Below, piece after piece: positions 22,430 to 31,075 of a DNA stretch of 42,135 nt. Under the pieces are notes generated by a model that saw only the letters and a program-made list of their open reading frames with translations, was not told the origin of the DNA and did no database searches. Each line of letters starts with the position of its first letter. Positions within the stretch are counted from its first letter, which is position 1. The stretch is from positions 1 to 42,135 of the forward strand of contig NZ_VCHX02000338.1 in assembly GCF_005768555.2 (NCBI RefSeq), written 5' to 3'. Position numbers and translations under genes: made by a program. This stretch comes from Streptomyces sporangiiformans (GTDB taxonomy: Bacteria > Actinomycetota > Actinomycetes > Streptomycetales > Streptomycetaceae).

Positions 22430-23716
22430 ATGCCCAGCGAGTTCTTCATTCCCGACCCGGAGGGTCAAGTTCCCAGTGCCGAGGGATACTTCGGCACGTT
22501 CGGCGGCAAGTTCATCCCGGAGGCGCTCGTCGCCGCCGTGGACGAGGTCGCCGTGGAGTACGACAAGGCGAAGGCCGATCCCGAGTTCGCGCGTGAGCTG
22601 GACGACCTGCTCGTGCACTACACGGGCCGGCCCAGCTCCCTGACCGAGGTGCCGCGCTTCGCCGAACACGCCGGGGGCGCCCGGATCTTCCTCAAGCGGG
22701 AAGACCTGAACCACACCGGATCCCACAAGATCAACAACGTGCTCGGCCAGGCGCTGCTCACCAAGCGCATGGGCAAGACCCGCGTCATCGCCGAGACCGG
22801 AGCCGGCCAGCACGGCGTCGCGACCGCCACCGCCTGCGCCCTCTTCGGCCTCGAGTGCACCATCTACATGGGTGAGATCGACACCCAGCGGCAAGCCCTC
22901 AACGTCGCCCGCATGCGCATGCTCGGGGCCGAGGTCATCGCCGTGAAGTCCGGCTCCCGCACCCTCAAGGACGCCATCAACGAGGCGTTCCGCGACTGGG
23001 TCGCCAACGTCGATCACACCCACTACCTGTTCGGGACCGTCGCCGGGCCCCATCCCTTCCCGGCCATGGTCCGCGACTTCCACCGCGTCATCGGCGTCGA
23101 GGCCCGCCGGCAGATCCTCGAACGCGCCGGGCGCCTTCCCGACGCCGCGGTCGCCTGCGTCGGCGGCGGCTCGAACGCCATCGGCCTCTTCCACGCCTTC
23201 ATCCCGGACACGGACGTACGCCTCATCGGCTGCGAGCCCGCCGGACACGGCGTCGAGACCGGTGAGCACGCGGCCACCCTCACCGCCGGCGAGCCCGGCA
23301 TCCTCCACGGGTCCAGGAGCTACGTCCTGCAGGACGAGGAGGGCCAGATCACCGAGCCGTACTCGATCTCGGCCGGCCTCGACTACCCGGGCATCGGCCC
23401 CGAGCACTCCTACCTCAAGGACAGCGGTCGCGGCGAGTACCGCGCCGTCACCGACGACGCGGCCATGCAGGCCCTGCGCCTGCTGTCGCGGACCGAGGGC
23501 ATCATCCCGGCCATCGAGAGCGCGCACGCGCTCGCGGGTGCCCTCGACGTGGGCAAGGAGCTGGGCAGGGACGGTCTGATCATCGTGAACCTGTCCGGGC
23601 GAGGCGACAAGGACATGGACACGGCCGCCCGGTACTTCGGCCTGTACGACACGGACGCGGCCGTCGCCGCGGACGCCGACGGCGACACCGCCGAGATCGA
23701 GGGGGACGCCAAGTGA
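22430..23716 (+). CDS. trpB: Tryptophan synthase beta subunit
   Basis: A 428-residue PLP enzyme that condenses indole with serine. The PLP lysine is Lys100 in HTGSHKINNVLGQAL. Catalytic Glu122 lies in IAETGAGQHGVATATA, and the phosphate-binding CVGGGSNAIGLFHAF and the C-terminal ESAHALAGALDVGKE and NLSGRGDKDMDT are present. It is somewhat longer than usual at the C-terminus (acidic AVAADADGDTAEIEGDAK tail). The stop overlaps the trpA start (GTGA), as expected for the alpha2-beta2 complex. Confidence 0.97.
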   Translation: MPSEFFIPDPEGQVPSAEGYFGTFGGKFIPEALVAAVDEVAVEYDKAKADPEFARELDDLLVHYTGRPSSLTEVPRFAEHAGGARIFLKREDLNHTGSHKINNVLGQALLTKRMGKTRVIAETGAGQHGVATATACALFGLECTIYMGEIDTQRQALNVARMRMLGAEVIAVKSGSRTLKDAINEAFRDWVANVDHTHYLFGTVAGPHPFPAMVRDFHRVIGVEARRQILERAGRLPDAAVACVGGGSNAIGLFHAFIPDTDVRLIGCEPAGHGVETGEHAATLTAGEPGILHGSRSYVLQDEEGQITEPYSISAGLDYPGIGPEHSYLKDSGRGEYRAVTDDAAMQALRLLSRTEGIIPAIESAHALAGALDVGKELGRDGLIIVNLSGRGDKDMDTAARYFGLYDTDAAVAADADGDTAEIEGDAK

Positions 23717-24525
23717 GCGGCAACATTCAGCTGTTGAGCGACACCCTCGCCGCCGCGAAGGCCGAGGGGCGATCCGCCCTCATCGCCTACCTCCCGGCCG
23801 GCTTCCCGACCGTCGACGGCGGTATCGACGCCATCAAGGCCGTCTTCGACGGGGGCGCCGACGTCGTCGAGGTGGGGCTGCCGCACAGCGACCCGGTCCT
23901 CGACGGCCCGGTCATCCAGACCGCCGACGACATCGCCCTGCGCGGCGGCGTCAAGATCGCGGACGTGATGCGCACGGTCCGCGAGGCGTACGAGGCGACC
24001 GGGAAGCCGGTGCTCGTGATGACGTACTGGAATCCGATCGACCGCTACGGCGTCGAGCGGTTCACCGCCGAGCTGGCCGAGGCCGGCGGGGCGGGGTGCA
24101 TCCTGCCCGACCTCCCCGTGCAGGAGTCCGCGCTCTGGAGGGAGCACGCCGAGAAGCACGCACTCGCGACCGTCTTCGTGGTCGCGCCCAGCAGCAAGGA
24201 CGCCCGGCTCGCCGACATCACCGCCGCGGGATCCGGATTCGTGTACGCGGCCTCCCTGATGGGCGTCACCGGCACCCGTGAATCGGTGGGCGCGCAGGCC
24301 CAGGACCTGGTGCGCCGCACCAAGGCCACCACCGACCTGCCGGTCTGCGTCGGACTCGGCGTCTCCAACGCCGGACAGGCCGCCGAGGTCGCCGGCTTCG
24401 CCGACGGCGTCATCGTCGGCTCGGCCTTCGTGAAGCGCATGCTGGACGCGCCGGACGAGGCGGCGGGCCTGGAGGCCGTACGCACGCTCGCCGCGGACCT
24501 CGCCCAGGGCGTCCGAGGGGCGTAA
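23713..24525 (+). CDS. trpA: Tryptophan synthase alpha subunit
   Basis: A 270-residue (beta/alpha)8 lyase that releases indole from indole-3-glycerol phosphate and channels it to TrpB. Glu53 in VVEVGLPHSDP and Asp64 in VLDGPVIQTADD are the catalytic pair. MTYWNPIDRYG, ASLMGVTGTRESVGA and GLGVSNAGQAAEVAG are typical. GTG at 23713 overlaps the trpB stop. A terminator-like hairpin lies 36 bases after the stop. Confidence 0.97.
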   Translation: MSGNIQLLSDTLAAAKAEGRSALIAYLPAGFPTVDGGIDAIKAVFDGGADVVEVGLPHSDPVLDGPVIQTADDIALRGGVKIADVMRTVREAYEATGKPVLVMTYWNPIDRYGVERFTAELAEAGGAGCILPDLPVQESALWREHAEKHALATVFVVAPSSKDARLADITAAGSGFVYAASLMGVTGTRESVGAQAQDLVRRTKATTDLPVCVGLGVSNAGQAAEVAGFADGVIVGSAFVKRMLDAPDEAAGLEAVRTLAADLAQGVRGA

Positions 24526-24560
24526 CCGACAATCCGCTCACTCGTACGGGTGGACCTGGG

Positions 24561-24589
24561 ACCGGGGAGGCGCGCTGCGCCTCCCCGGT
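24561..24589 (+). terminator. Stem-loop terminator after trpA
   Basis: ACCGGGGAGGCGC (24561-24573) pairs perfectly with 24577-24589 over a 3-base loop. Only TCGTTCTG follows, so it lacks a true T-run, as is common in Streptomyces. The next gene starts 15 bases later, so read-through or overlap with its promoter is possible. Confidence 0.7.
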
Positions 24590-24603
24590 TCGTTCTGCCG
24601 GGC

Positions 24604-25377
24604 GTGAGCGAGAAGAACCGTGAGGGAAAGCGCACCGCCCGCGAGCGGCTTGCGGCGGAGCGAGAGAAGCAGCGGTCGGCGGAGAAGCGCCGCCGGCTGC
24701 TGATCGTGGGCGCCGCCGTCGTCTGCGTGCTGGCACTGGCCGCGGTGATCGGCGTGGTGGCCGCGAACATGGACAAGGACAAGACGGACACGGCGGGCCC
24801 GGTCACGGCGCCCTCGGGGGCGAACGGCGACGACAACCTCGTCATCCCCGCGGGTGAGGCGAGCGCCAGGTCCACCCTCACCGTGTGGGAGGACTTCCGC
24901 TGCCCGGCCTGCAAGAACTTCGAGAGCGCGTATCGCCCGACGATCCATGAGCTCACGGACTCCGGACAGCTGAAGGTCGACTACCGGCTCGTCACGCTGA
25001 TCGACGGGAACATGGGCGGCAGCGGCTCCCTGCGCGCGGCCAACGCCGCGGCGTGCGCTCAGGACGCCGGGAAGTTCACCGCGTACCACGACGTGCTGTT
25101 CGACAACCAGCCCGTGGAGACGAACGACGACTACGCCGACAACGGCAAGCTGATCGAGCTGGCGGGCAAGGTGGACGGGCTCGACACCGGCGCCTTCAGG
25201 AAGTGCGTCGAGGACGGCGCGCACAACAGCTGGGTCGCCCAGTCCAACAAGGCCTTCCAGAGCAGTGGCTTCCAGGGCACGCCGACGGTGCTGCTGAACG
25301 GAAAGAACATCTACCAGGACCGGACGATGACCCCGGCGAAGCTGAAGCAGATGGTCGAGGAGGCGAACAAGGCGTAG
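24604..25377 (+). CDS. Membrane-anchored DsbA-like thioredoxin-fold protein
   Basis: About 257 residues. A Lys/Arg/Glu-rich cytoplasmic segment (1-31) is followed by one transmembrane helix (RLLIVGAAVVCVLALAAVIG, about 31-50) and an extracytoplasmic domain. The redox motif CPAC is at Cys100-Cys103 in WEDFRCPACKNFE, and the cis-proline loop is GFQGTPTVLLNG, so it is an oxidoreductase of the DsbA/BdbD-like group that forms or shuffles disulfides outside the membrane. GTG at 24604 gives the usual SEKNREGKRTARERLAAERE start. It lies between trpA and lgt; a role beside lipoprotein maturation is only contextual. Confidence 0.85.
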   Translation: MSEKNREGKRTARERLAAEREKQRSAEKRRRLLIVGAAVVCVLALAAVIGVVAANMDKDKTDTAGPVTAPSGANGDDNLVIPAGEASARSTLTVWEDFRCPACKNFESAYRPTIHELTDSGQLKVDYRLVTLIDGNMGGSGSLRAANAAACAQDAGKFTAYHDVLFDNQPVETNDDYADNGKLIELAGKVDGLDTGAFRKCVEDGAHNSWVAQSNKAFQSSGFQGTPTVLLNGKNIYQDRTMTPAKLKQMVEEANKA

Positions 25378-25457
25378 CGCGGCCGTGCCTCGTTATGGAG
25401 CCGTAGCCCGGGCGGGTTGCCGAGTCTCCCGCCCGGCAGGGTAGCGTCGACCCTGCC

Positions 25458-26453
25458 ATGGAACTTGCCTACATCCCCAGCCCGTCGCGCGGAGTGCTTG
25501 AGCTCGGCCCCATTCCGCTCCGCGGCTACGCGTTCTGCATCATCATCGGTGTCTTTCTGGCCGTCTGGCTAGGAAACAAGCGGTGGATCGCCCGCGGGGG
25601 CCGGTCCGGCACCGTGGCCGACATCGCCGTGTGGGCGGTCCCGTTCGGCCTCGTCGGCGGACGGCTGTACCACGTCATCACGGACTACCAGCTGTACTTC
25701 AGCGAGGGCCAGGACTGGGTCGACGCCTTCAAGATCTGGGAGGGCGGCCTCGGTATCTGGGGCGCCATCGCGCTCGGTGCGCTGGGCGCGTGGATCGGAT
25801 GCCGTCGGCGCGGAATCCCGTTGCCCGCGTGGGCCGACGCCCTCGCGCCGGGCATCGCCCTCGCTCAGGCCGTCGGTCGTTGGGGCAACTGGTTCAACCA
25901 GGAGTTGTACGGGCGGCCCACGGATCTTCCCTGGGCGCTGAAGATCACGTCCTCGGCCGACGGACGCATCCCCGGCACGTACCACCCGACCTTCCTCTAC
26001 GAGTCGCTGTGGTGCATCGGCGTCGCGCTGCTCGTCATCTGGGCGGACCGGCGCTTCAAGCTCGGGCACGGGCGGGCGTTCGCGCTGTACGTCGCCGCGT
26101 ACTGCGCGGGCCGGTTCTGGATCGAGTCCATGCGCGTCGACGAGGCCCACCACATCTTTGGGCTCCGCCTCAACGAGTGGACCGCGATCGTGGTCTTCCT
26201 CCTCGCCGTCATCTACTTCGTGGTGTCGGCCAAGCGGCGTCCGGGCCGCGAGGAGGTCGTCGAGCCGGGTGTCTCCGACGGTTCGGGGGACGACTCGGCT
26301 GCCGAGGCCTCCGACAAGGACGAGGACCAGGACAAGGACGAGGACACCGAGGCCTCCGGCAAGGACACGGACGCCGCGGCGGAGCCCGAGCCGGACGAGG
26401 ACGCCGCGGCGTCGGACACGAAGGACGAGGCCGAGTCGGCCAAGAAGGGCTGA
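25458..26453 (+). CDS. lgt: Prolipoprotein diacylglyceryl transferase
   Basis: A 331-residue polytopic membrane enzyme that transfers diacylglycerol to the lipobox Cys of prolipoproteins. The Lgt signature GRWGNWFNQELYG is at about 140-152, with HPTFLYESLWCIG and GRFWIESMRVDE further on and IPLRGYAFCIIIG near the N-terminus. After the last helix (about residue 260) comes a roughly 70-residue acidic, Ala/Asp/Glu/Lys-rich cytoplasmic tail, common in actinobacterial Lgt. A TAGCGT box at 25442-25447, ten bases before the ATG, with TTGCCG at 25417-25422, may be its promoter. A strong hairpin follows the stop. Confidence 0.95.
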   Translation: MELAYIPSPSRGVLELGPIPLRGYAFCIIIGVFLAVWLGNKRWIARGGRSGTVADIAVWAVPFGLVGGRLYHVITDYQLYFSEGQDWVDAFKIWEGGLGIWGAIALGALGAWIGCRRRGIPLPAWADALAPGIALAQAVGRWGNWFNQELYGRPTDLPWALKITSSADGRIPGTYHPTFLYESLWCIGVALLVIWADRRFKLGHGRAFALYVAAYCAGRFWIESMRVDEAHHIFGLRLNEWTAIVVFLLAVIYFVVSAKRRPGREEVVEPGVSDGSGDDSAAEASDKDEDQDKDEDTEASGKDTDAAAEPEPDEDAAASDTKDEAESAKKG

Positions 26454-26468
26454 CATCGGTTCGTACGT

Positions 26469-26507
26469 CGAAGGGGGCGCCCCAAGGATTTTGGGGCGCC
26501 CCCTTCG
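26469..26507. terminator. Bidirectional terminator between lgt and the CitE-like gene
   Basis: A 15-bp perfect stem (26469-26483 with 26493-26507), lengthened by two A-T pairs inward to leave a 5-base loop, sits 16 bases after lgt and 11 bases after the convergent minus-strand gene. It can end transcription from both sides. Confidence 0.88.
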
Positions 26508-26517
26508 TGTGCCGGGG

Positions 26518-27348
26518 CTATGTGCGGCGGCGGGCCAGGGCCAGGGTGCGGTGGGCCGCCGCCACCACCGCCGTGTCGATGAGCCGGCCGTTCGGGAGGG
26601 CCTGGGCGCCGGGCTCCGTGGCGGCGGCCTTGATGATCTCCTCGGCGGAGGCGATCTCCTCCAGAGACGGCAGATAGGCGTGCTCGATGACGGGCAGCTG
26701 GTCGGGATGGATGGCCGCGCGGCCGATGAAGCCCAGGGAGCGGCCGTGGGCGCAGGACACGGCCAGGCCGGCCAGATCGCGTACGTCCGGATAGACGGAC
26801 TGGGCGGGCGGGGCCAGGCCCGCGGCGCGGGCGGCGAGGACGACGCGGGCGCGGGACCAGTCGAGTCCGGCCTCCTCACGTACCCCGAGGTCCGCCCGTA
26901 GATCGGTCTCTCCCAGGGCGATGCCGCGCAGCGAGGGGTCGGCCGCGGCGATCGCATACGCGCGCTCGATGCCGAGGGCCGATTCCAGCAGGGCGTACAG
27001 GGGGAGACCGGCCGCTCGTTGCGCGGTGCGGGTGATCTGGGCGGGGGAGGTCACCTTGGGCAGGCGCAGGGCCGAGAGGCCCGGGAGCGGCAGCAGGGAG
27101 CGGAGGTCGGCGTCGCCCTGCGGGGTGTCCAGGGCGTTCACGCGGACGTGGACCGGGAGCGGTGGCGGCTCGGAGAGGAGTTCGGCGGTGGCGGCGCGGG
27201 CGTACTCCTTGCGCTCGCGCGCGACCGAGTCCTCCAGGTCGACGATGACCACGTCGGCTCCGGCACGCAGGGCTTTCGCGACCACGGAGGGGCGGTCACC
27301 GGGGGCGTACAGCCAGGTGAGGGGGAGGGGCTCGGACTCGGCGGTCAC
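26518..27348 (-). CDS. CitE/HpcH-type acyl-CoA lyase
   Basis: A 276-residue TIM-barrel protein of the CitE family (citryl-, malyl- or citramalyl-CoA lyases). LTWLYAPGDRPSVVAKAL at the N-terminus, Mg-binding VIVDLEDSVARERKEYAR, Glu in LYALLESALGIERAYAIA, Asp in IALGETDLRADLGV, and AIHPDQLPVIEHAYLPS near the end are typical. The substrate cannot be told from the sequence; the CoA-transferase encoded upstream suggests a C-C cleavage of a CoA ester made by that enzyme. GTG at 27348 overlaps the CoA-transferase stop by 4 bases. It is the last gene of the six-gene operon. Confidence 0.85.
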   Translation of the reverse strand: MTAESEPLPLTWLYAPGDRPSVVAKALRAGADVVIVDLEDSVARERKEYARAATAELLSEPPPLPVHVRVNALDTPQGDADLRSLLPLPGLSALRLPKVTSPAQITRTAQRAAGLPLYALLESALGIERAYAIAAADPSLRGIALGETDLRADLGVREEAGLDWSRARVVLAARAAGLAPPAQSVYPDVRDLAGLAVSCAHGRSLGFIGRAAIHPDQLPVIEHAYLPSLEEIASAEEIIKAAATEPGAQALPNGRLIDTAVVAAAHRTLALARRRT

Positions 27349-28538
27349 AGCGCGCCCTCCGCTCTGAGGGCGGTGATCTCGGCGGCGGTCAGGCCGAGTT
27401 CGGTGAGGACCGTGTCCGTGTCTGCGCCGTGCGGGCGGCCCGCCCAGCGGATCCCACCGGGCGTTTCGGTCAGGCGGAAGAGGACGTTCTGCATGCGCAG
27501 CGGGCCGAGTTCGGGGTCGTCGACGGTCGTGATCGTGTCCAGGGCCGCGTACTGCGGATCGGCCATGACTTCGCGTACGTCCTGGATGGGCGCCACCGCG
27601 GCCTCCGCCTTCTCGAAGGCGTCGATGACCTCGGAGCGGCTGTGCCGGGCGATCCACGCGCCGACCGCCTCGTCGAGTTCGTCCGCGTGCCGGGCCCGGT
27701 CCACGCCCGTGGCGAACCACGGCTCGGTCGTCAGCTCGGGGCGCCCGACCAGGCGCAGCACGCGTTCGGCGACCGACTGCGCCGAGGTCGAGACGGCGAC
27801 CCAGGAGCCGTCCGCGGTGCGGTAGGTGTTGCGGGGCGCGTTGTTCTGCGAACGGTTGCCCAGGCGCGGCTGGACGTGGCCCAACTGGTCGTACCAGAGC
27901 GGCTGCGGGCCCAGCACCGTGAGGATCGGCTCGATGATCGCCATGTCGATCACCTGGCCGTGGCCGTCGGCCGTGCGGTCGCGGGCCGCGAGGGCCGTCA
28001 TCACCGCGTACGCCGTGGCCAGGCCGGCGATCGAGTCGGCCAGTCCGAACGGCGGGAGGGTGGGCGGCGTGTCCGGTTCGCCGGTGATCGCCGCGAAGCC
28101 GCTCATCGCCTCGGCGAGCGTGCCGAAGCCCGGCCGGTGCGCGTACGGGCCGAACTGGCCGAAGCCGGTGACCCGGGCGAGGACCAGGCGGGGGTTCGCC
28201 GCCGACAGCTCCGCCCAGCCGAGGCGCCATTTCTCCAGCGTGCCCGGGCGGAAGTTCTCGATGATCACGTCGGAGGAGGCGGCGAGTCGCAGGAGGGTGC
28301 CGCGGCCGCCGTCCTTCGAGAGGTCGAGGGTGATCGTGCGCTTGTTGCGGCCGAGGAGCTTCCACCACAGGCCGACGCCGTCCTTGGACGGGCCGTGGCC
28401 GCGGGAGGGGTCCGGCTTGCGGGGATGTTCGACCTTGATGACCTCGGCACCGAAGTCGCCGAGCATCGTGGCGGCGAGCGGTCCGGCGAAGAGGGTGGCC
28501 AGGTCGAGGACGCGGAGGCCGGTCAGGGGTGCGGTCAT
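27345..28538 (-). CDS. Class III CoA-transferase (CaiB/BaiF family)
   Basis: A 397-residue protein. LTGLRVLDLATLFAGPLAA followed by TMLGDFGAEVIKVEHP at the start, NKRTITLDLSKDGGRG, VIIENFRPGTLEKWRLGW and the catalytic Asp in LPPFGLADSIAGLATAYAV define the family III fold. Such enzymes move CoA between carboxylic acids through a glutamyl/aspartyl-anhydride and thioester route. The substrate is unknown. Pairing with a CitE-like lyase recalls succinyl-CoA-dependent activation followed by cleavage (as for itaconate/citramalate), but no hydratase is present. The ATG overlaps the stop of the preceding ADP-ribosylglycohydrolase gene (ATGA). Confidence 0.9.
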   Translation of the reverse strand: MTAPLTGLRVLDLATLFAGPLAATMLGDFGAEVIKVEHPRKPDPSRGHGPSKDGVGLWWKLLGRNKRTITLDLSKDGGRGTLLRLAASSDVIIENFRPGTLEKWRLGWAELSAANPRLVLARVTGFGQFGPYAHRPGFGTLAEAMSGFAAITGEPDTPPTLPPFGLADSIAGLATAYAVMTALAARDRTADGHGQVIDMAIIEPILTVLGPQPLWYDQLGHVQPRLGNRSQNNAPRNTYRTADGSWVAVSTSAQSVAERVLRLVGRPELTTEPWFATGVDRARHADELDEAVGAWIARHSRSEVIDAFEKAEAAVAPIQDVREVMADPQYAALDTITTVDDPELGPLRMQNVLFRLTETPGGIRWAGRPHGADTDTVLTELGLTAAEITALRAEGAL

Positions 28539-29926
28539 GGGTGGGAGGCCTCCTGGTGGGTCAGGTGGGCGAGGGTGTCGAAGCCGATTCCGTCGAAGTC
28601 ACCGATGGAGGTGGCGAGCCGGTTCTTGAGAGGGGCCGTCCAGCGGTCGGCGATCGCGTCCGGGTGGCCCGCCAGGAGTCCGGCGATGGAGCCCGCCGTC
28701 GCTCCGTTCGAGTCGGTGTCCCAACCGCCGGACACGGCACGGCAGATGGACGCGGTGAAGTCGCCGTCCGCGTGGGTGAGGGCGGCGGCGAGCAGGGCCG
28801 TGTTGGGGATGGCGTGGACCCAGTGGTACGGCGTGTGGGTGGCGTGGAGTTCGTCCACGACCCCGTCGAAGTCCCGGCCTCGGTGTTCCTGGGCCAGTTG
28901 AACGGCGTGGCGGACGGCTTGGGCGAGGCGGGAGCCCGGGGGGACGACGGACAGGCCGGTGCGCAGGCAGGTGTGGATGTCGCCGGCGCGCGTGGCTGCC
29001 TCGGCGATCGTGGCCGCCGTGAACATCGCCGCGTAGACGCCGTTGGACGTGTGGGTGAGGGTGGCGTCCCGGTGGGCCTGTGCCGCGGCGGTGGCCGGGT
29101 CGCCGGGGTTGGTCCAGCCGTGGACGTCCGCTCGGATCAGGGCGCCGATCCATTCGCGGAAGGGGTTGCGGTGATGGGCCGTGAGCGGGGGCTCGATGCC
29201 GCCCAGGAGGTTGCGGTAGGCGATGCGTTCCGCTGTGAAGGTGCGAGCTGCCGGGAGTTCGTCCAGCCAGAGTCGGGCGACGTCCGTGGTGGAGAAGTTC
29301 TTGCCGTGGCGTTGGAGCAACAGGAGGTTGAGGACGGGGTAGTTGAGGTCGTCGTCCTCCGGCATGCCGTTGATGTTCTCGGCGAGGGAGGTGGTCGCCG
29401 AGCGGCGGTTCCAGGGGTATGCGGTCGTGAGCTCGGATGGCAGGCCCCGCGCTGTGAACCAGGTGGTCAGGGGCCAGTTGCCGGCGGCTCGGGCAAGGGC
29501 GCGGATCGCTGTCAGCGGGAGTTTTTCCACCGGCTTGCCCAGGAGACAGCCGGTGGCTCTGCCGAGCCAGGCGGCATGCAGGCGGGGGACGGGGGCGGTG
29601 GGAGGGTCCTCTTCCCCAAGCCCACCGCTTTGCTTCGTGGGCCAATCGGGGCACAGGGCTTGGATCTCGCCGAGGCCGGTCGGCTCGCTGTGCTCCAACC
29701 CGCTGGGCAGAGCGGCGAGTTCATCGAGCAGATCGTCGGCCAGCCTCCGTAGGTACGGCGACGCCGGTTCGTGTGAGGCGCCCGCACGACGGGGGGCTTC
29801 CTGGCCGCCCGCTGCGTGCCAGCGGGCGGCGATCGCGGAGGGATCGCGGCCGTCCTGAGCCGCCTGGCGGAGTTCGTGGCCCAGCAGGTCCTCGGGCTGG
29901 ACCCAGGTGAGGCGGAGTGGGGTCAT
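28535..29926 (-). CDS. ADP-ribosylglycohydrolase family protein, paralogue D (463 aa)
   Basis: The fourth and most downstream of four DraG-family genes. About 110 extra residues at the N-terminus (TPLRLTWVQPEDLLGHELRQ, then a Ser/Pro/Gly-rich linker) precede the helical core. Metal-binding motifs are kept in variant form: GRATGCLLGKPVEKLP where others have GDALG, GMPEDDDLNYPVLNL, and VSGGWDTDSNGATAGSIAGL near the C-terminus. The family binds two Mg ions and hydrolyses ADP-ribose or other N-ribosyl bonds. The substrate here is unknown. Start and stop overlap the neighbouring genes by 4 bases each. Confidence 0.85.
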   Translation of the reverse strand: MTPLRLTWVQPEDLLGHELRQAAQDGRDPSAIAARWHAAGGQEAPRRAGASHEPASPYLRRLADDLLDELAALPSGLEHSEPTGLGEIQALCPDWPTKQSGGLGEEDPPTAPVPRLHAAWLGRATGCLLGKPVEKLPLTAIRALARAAGNWPLTTWFTARGLPSELTTAYPWNRRSATTSLAENINGMPEDDDLNYPVLNLLLLQRHGKNFSTTDVARLWLDELPAARTFTAERIAYRNLLGGIEPPLTAHHRNPFREWIGALIRADVHGWTNPGDPATAAAQAHRDATLTHTSNGVYAAMFTAATIAEAATRAGDIHTCLRTGLSVVPPGSRLAQAVRHAVQLAQEHRGRDFDGVVDELHATHTPYHWVHAIPNTALLAAALTHADGDFTASICRAVSGGWDTDSNGATAGSIAGLLAGHPDAIADRWTAPLKNRLATSIGDFDGIGFDTLAHLTHQEASHP

Positions 29927-31068
29927 GAGAGCTCCGCGAACGCGGATTCATGGGCGCGGCGGCGCCGTACGTCCTTGGCGAAGGTCTCCCGGGTCACCTC
30001 CGCGAGTGTCCTGGCCGGAGTCTCCAGGTCCAGTCGGCTGGACTCCGCGACCGTCTTGGCCCAGTCGCGTGGGGGCGGAGAGCCGAGGGCGCCCGCGAGG
30101 GCGCCGGACATCGTGGCGATGGAGTCGCAGTCCCGGCCGTAGTTGACGGAGCCGAGGACCGCGTGGCGGTAGTCGCCGCCGGACACCACCACCATGCCGA
30201 GAGCGATGGGGAGTTCCTCGATCGCGTGGAGGCGGGAGGGGCGGCGGGCGCCGAGGGACGGGGCGCGGTAGTCGGGGCCGACCGTGTCGTACGGGGCGAC
30301 CGCCTCGCGCAGGGGGCGCAGGGCCGACTCGAAGTCCGTGTGGCGGGTTGCCGTTTCGCAGACCGATTCGATCGCCGCGCGGGTGCCGTCCTTCGCCACG
30401 CTCAGACAGGCCTCGACGACCGACTCCGGGCTCGCACCCGGAGCGCAGGCCGCGGCCACCGCCGCCGCGAAGACGCCCGCGGCCTCGCGCCCGTACGACG
30501 ACTGGTGCGCGCCCGCGATGTCGAGGGCCTCGGCGTACGCGCCCGCCGGGTTGGCCGCGTTGACCAGGCCGACCGGGGCCATGTACATCGCGGCACCGCA
30601 GTTGACGATATTGCCGGTGCCTGCCTCGCGCGGGTCGATGTGGCCGTAGTGGATGCGGGCCACCAGCCACTTCTCGGCGAGGAAGACGCGCTGGAGGGGG
30701 AGGGCCTCCGCTTGAAGTTCGGGGATCCAGCGGGGGGTGGTCATCAGATCGGGCACGAGATGCTCGGCGATCGCGTATGCGTCCAGGTGGTCGCGGACCG
30801 TGGCGTACACGCGGATCAGTGCGTGGGTCATCAAGGTGTCGTCGGTGACGTGGCCGTCGCCCTTGTGGTACGGGGCGATGGGGCGGGCGGTGCGCCAGTC
30901 GTCGCCGTTCCAGGGGCCGACGATGCCGTGGACGCGGCCGCCGTGGCGTTCGGTGATCTGCTCGGGGGTGTAGCCCTCGACGGGGCCGCCGAGCGCGTCG
31001 CCGACGGCGGCTCCCACGAGGCTGTGGATGATCCGTTCTTCCAGGGTTCCGGTTCGGGTGGGCGTCAT
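29923..31068 (-). CDS. ADP-ribosylglycohydrolase family protein, paralogue C (381 aa)
   Basis: The most canonical of the four. HSLVGAAVGDALGGPVEGYT near residue 15, GHVTDDTLMTHALIRVY near 72, and NYGRDCDSIATMSGALAGAL near 325 supply the di-magnesium ligands of the DraG/ARH fold. It should cleave an ADP-ribosyl or related N-glycosyl bond in the cytoplasm; the target is not known. The N-terminus (TPTRTGTLEERIIHSL) is short and the length is typical. It begins 7 bases after paralogue B ends and overlaps paralogue D by 4 bases. Confidence 0.9.
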   Translation of the reverse strand: MTPTRTGTLEERIIHSLVGAAVGDALGGPVEGYTPEQITERHGGRVHGIVGPWNGDDWRTARPIAPYHKGDGHVTDDTLMTHALIRVYATVRDHLDAYAIAEHLVPDLMTTPRWIPELQAEALPLQRVFLAEKWLVARIHYGHIDPREAGTGNIVNCGAAMYMAPVGLVNAANPAGAYAEALDIAGAHQSSYGREAAGVFAAAVAAACAPGASPESVVEACLSVAKDGTRAAIESVCETATRHTDFESALRPLREAVAPYDTVGPDYRAPSLGARRPSRLHAIEELPIALGMVVVSGGDYRHAVLGSVNYGRDCDSIATMSGALAGALGSPPPRDWAKTVAESSRLDLETPARTLAEVTRETFAKDVRRRRAHESAFAELS

Positions 31069-31075
31069 GTCCGAA

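Noticed and set aside
26518..28368. A 616-residue fused frame joining the CitE-like gene to upstream sequence
   Set aside because: The upstream part is a shadow frame of the CoA-transferase; the true CitE start is the GTG at 27348, which overlaps the CoA-transferase stop.
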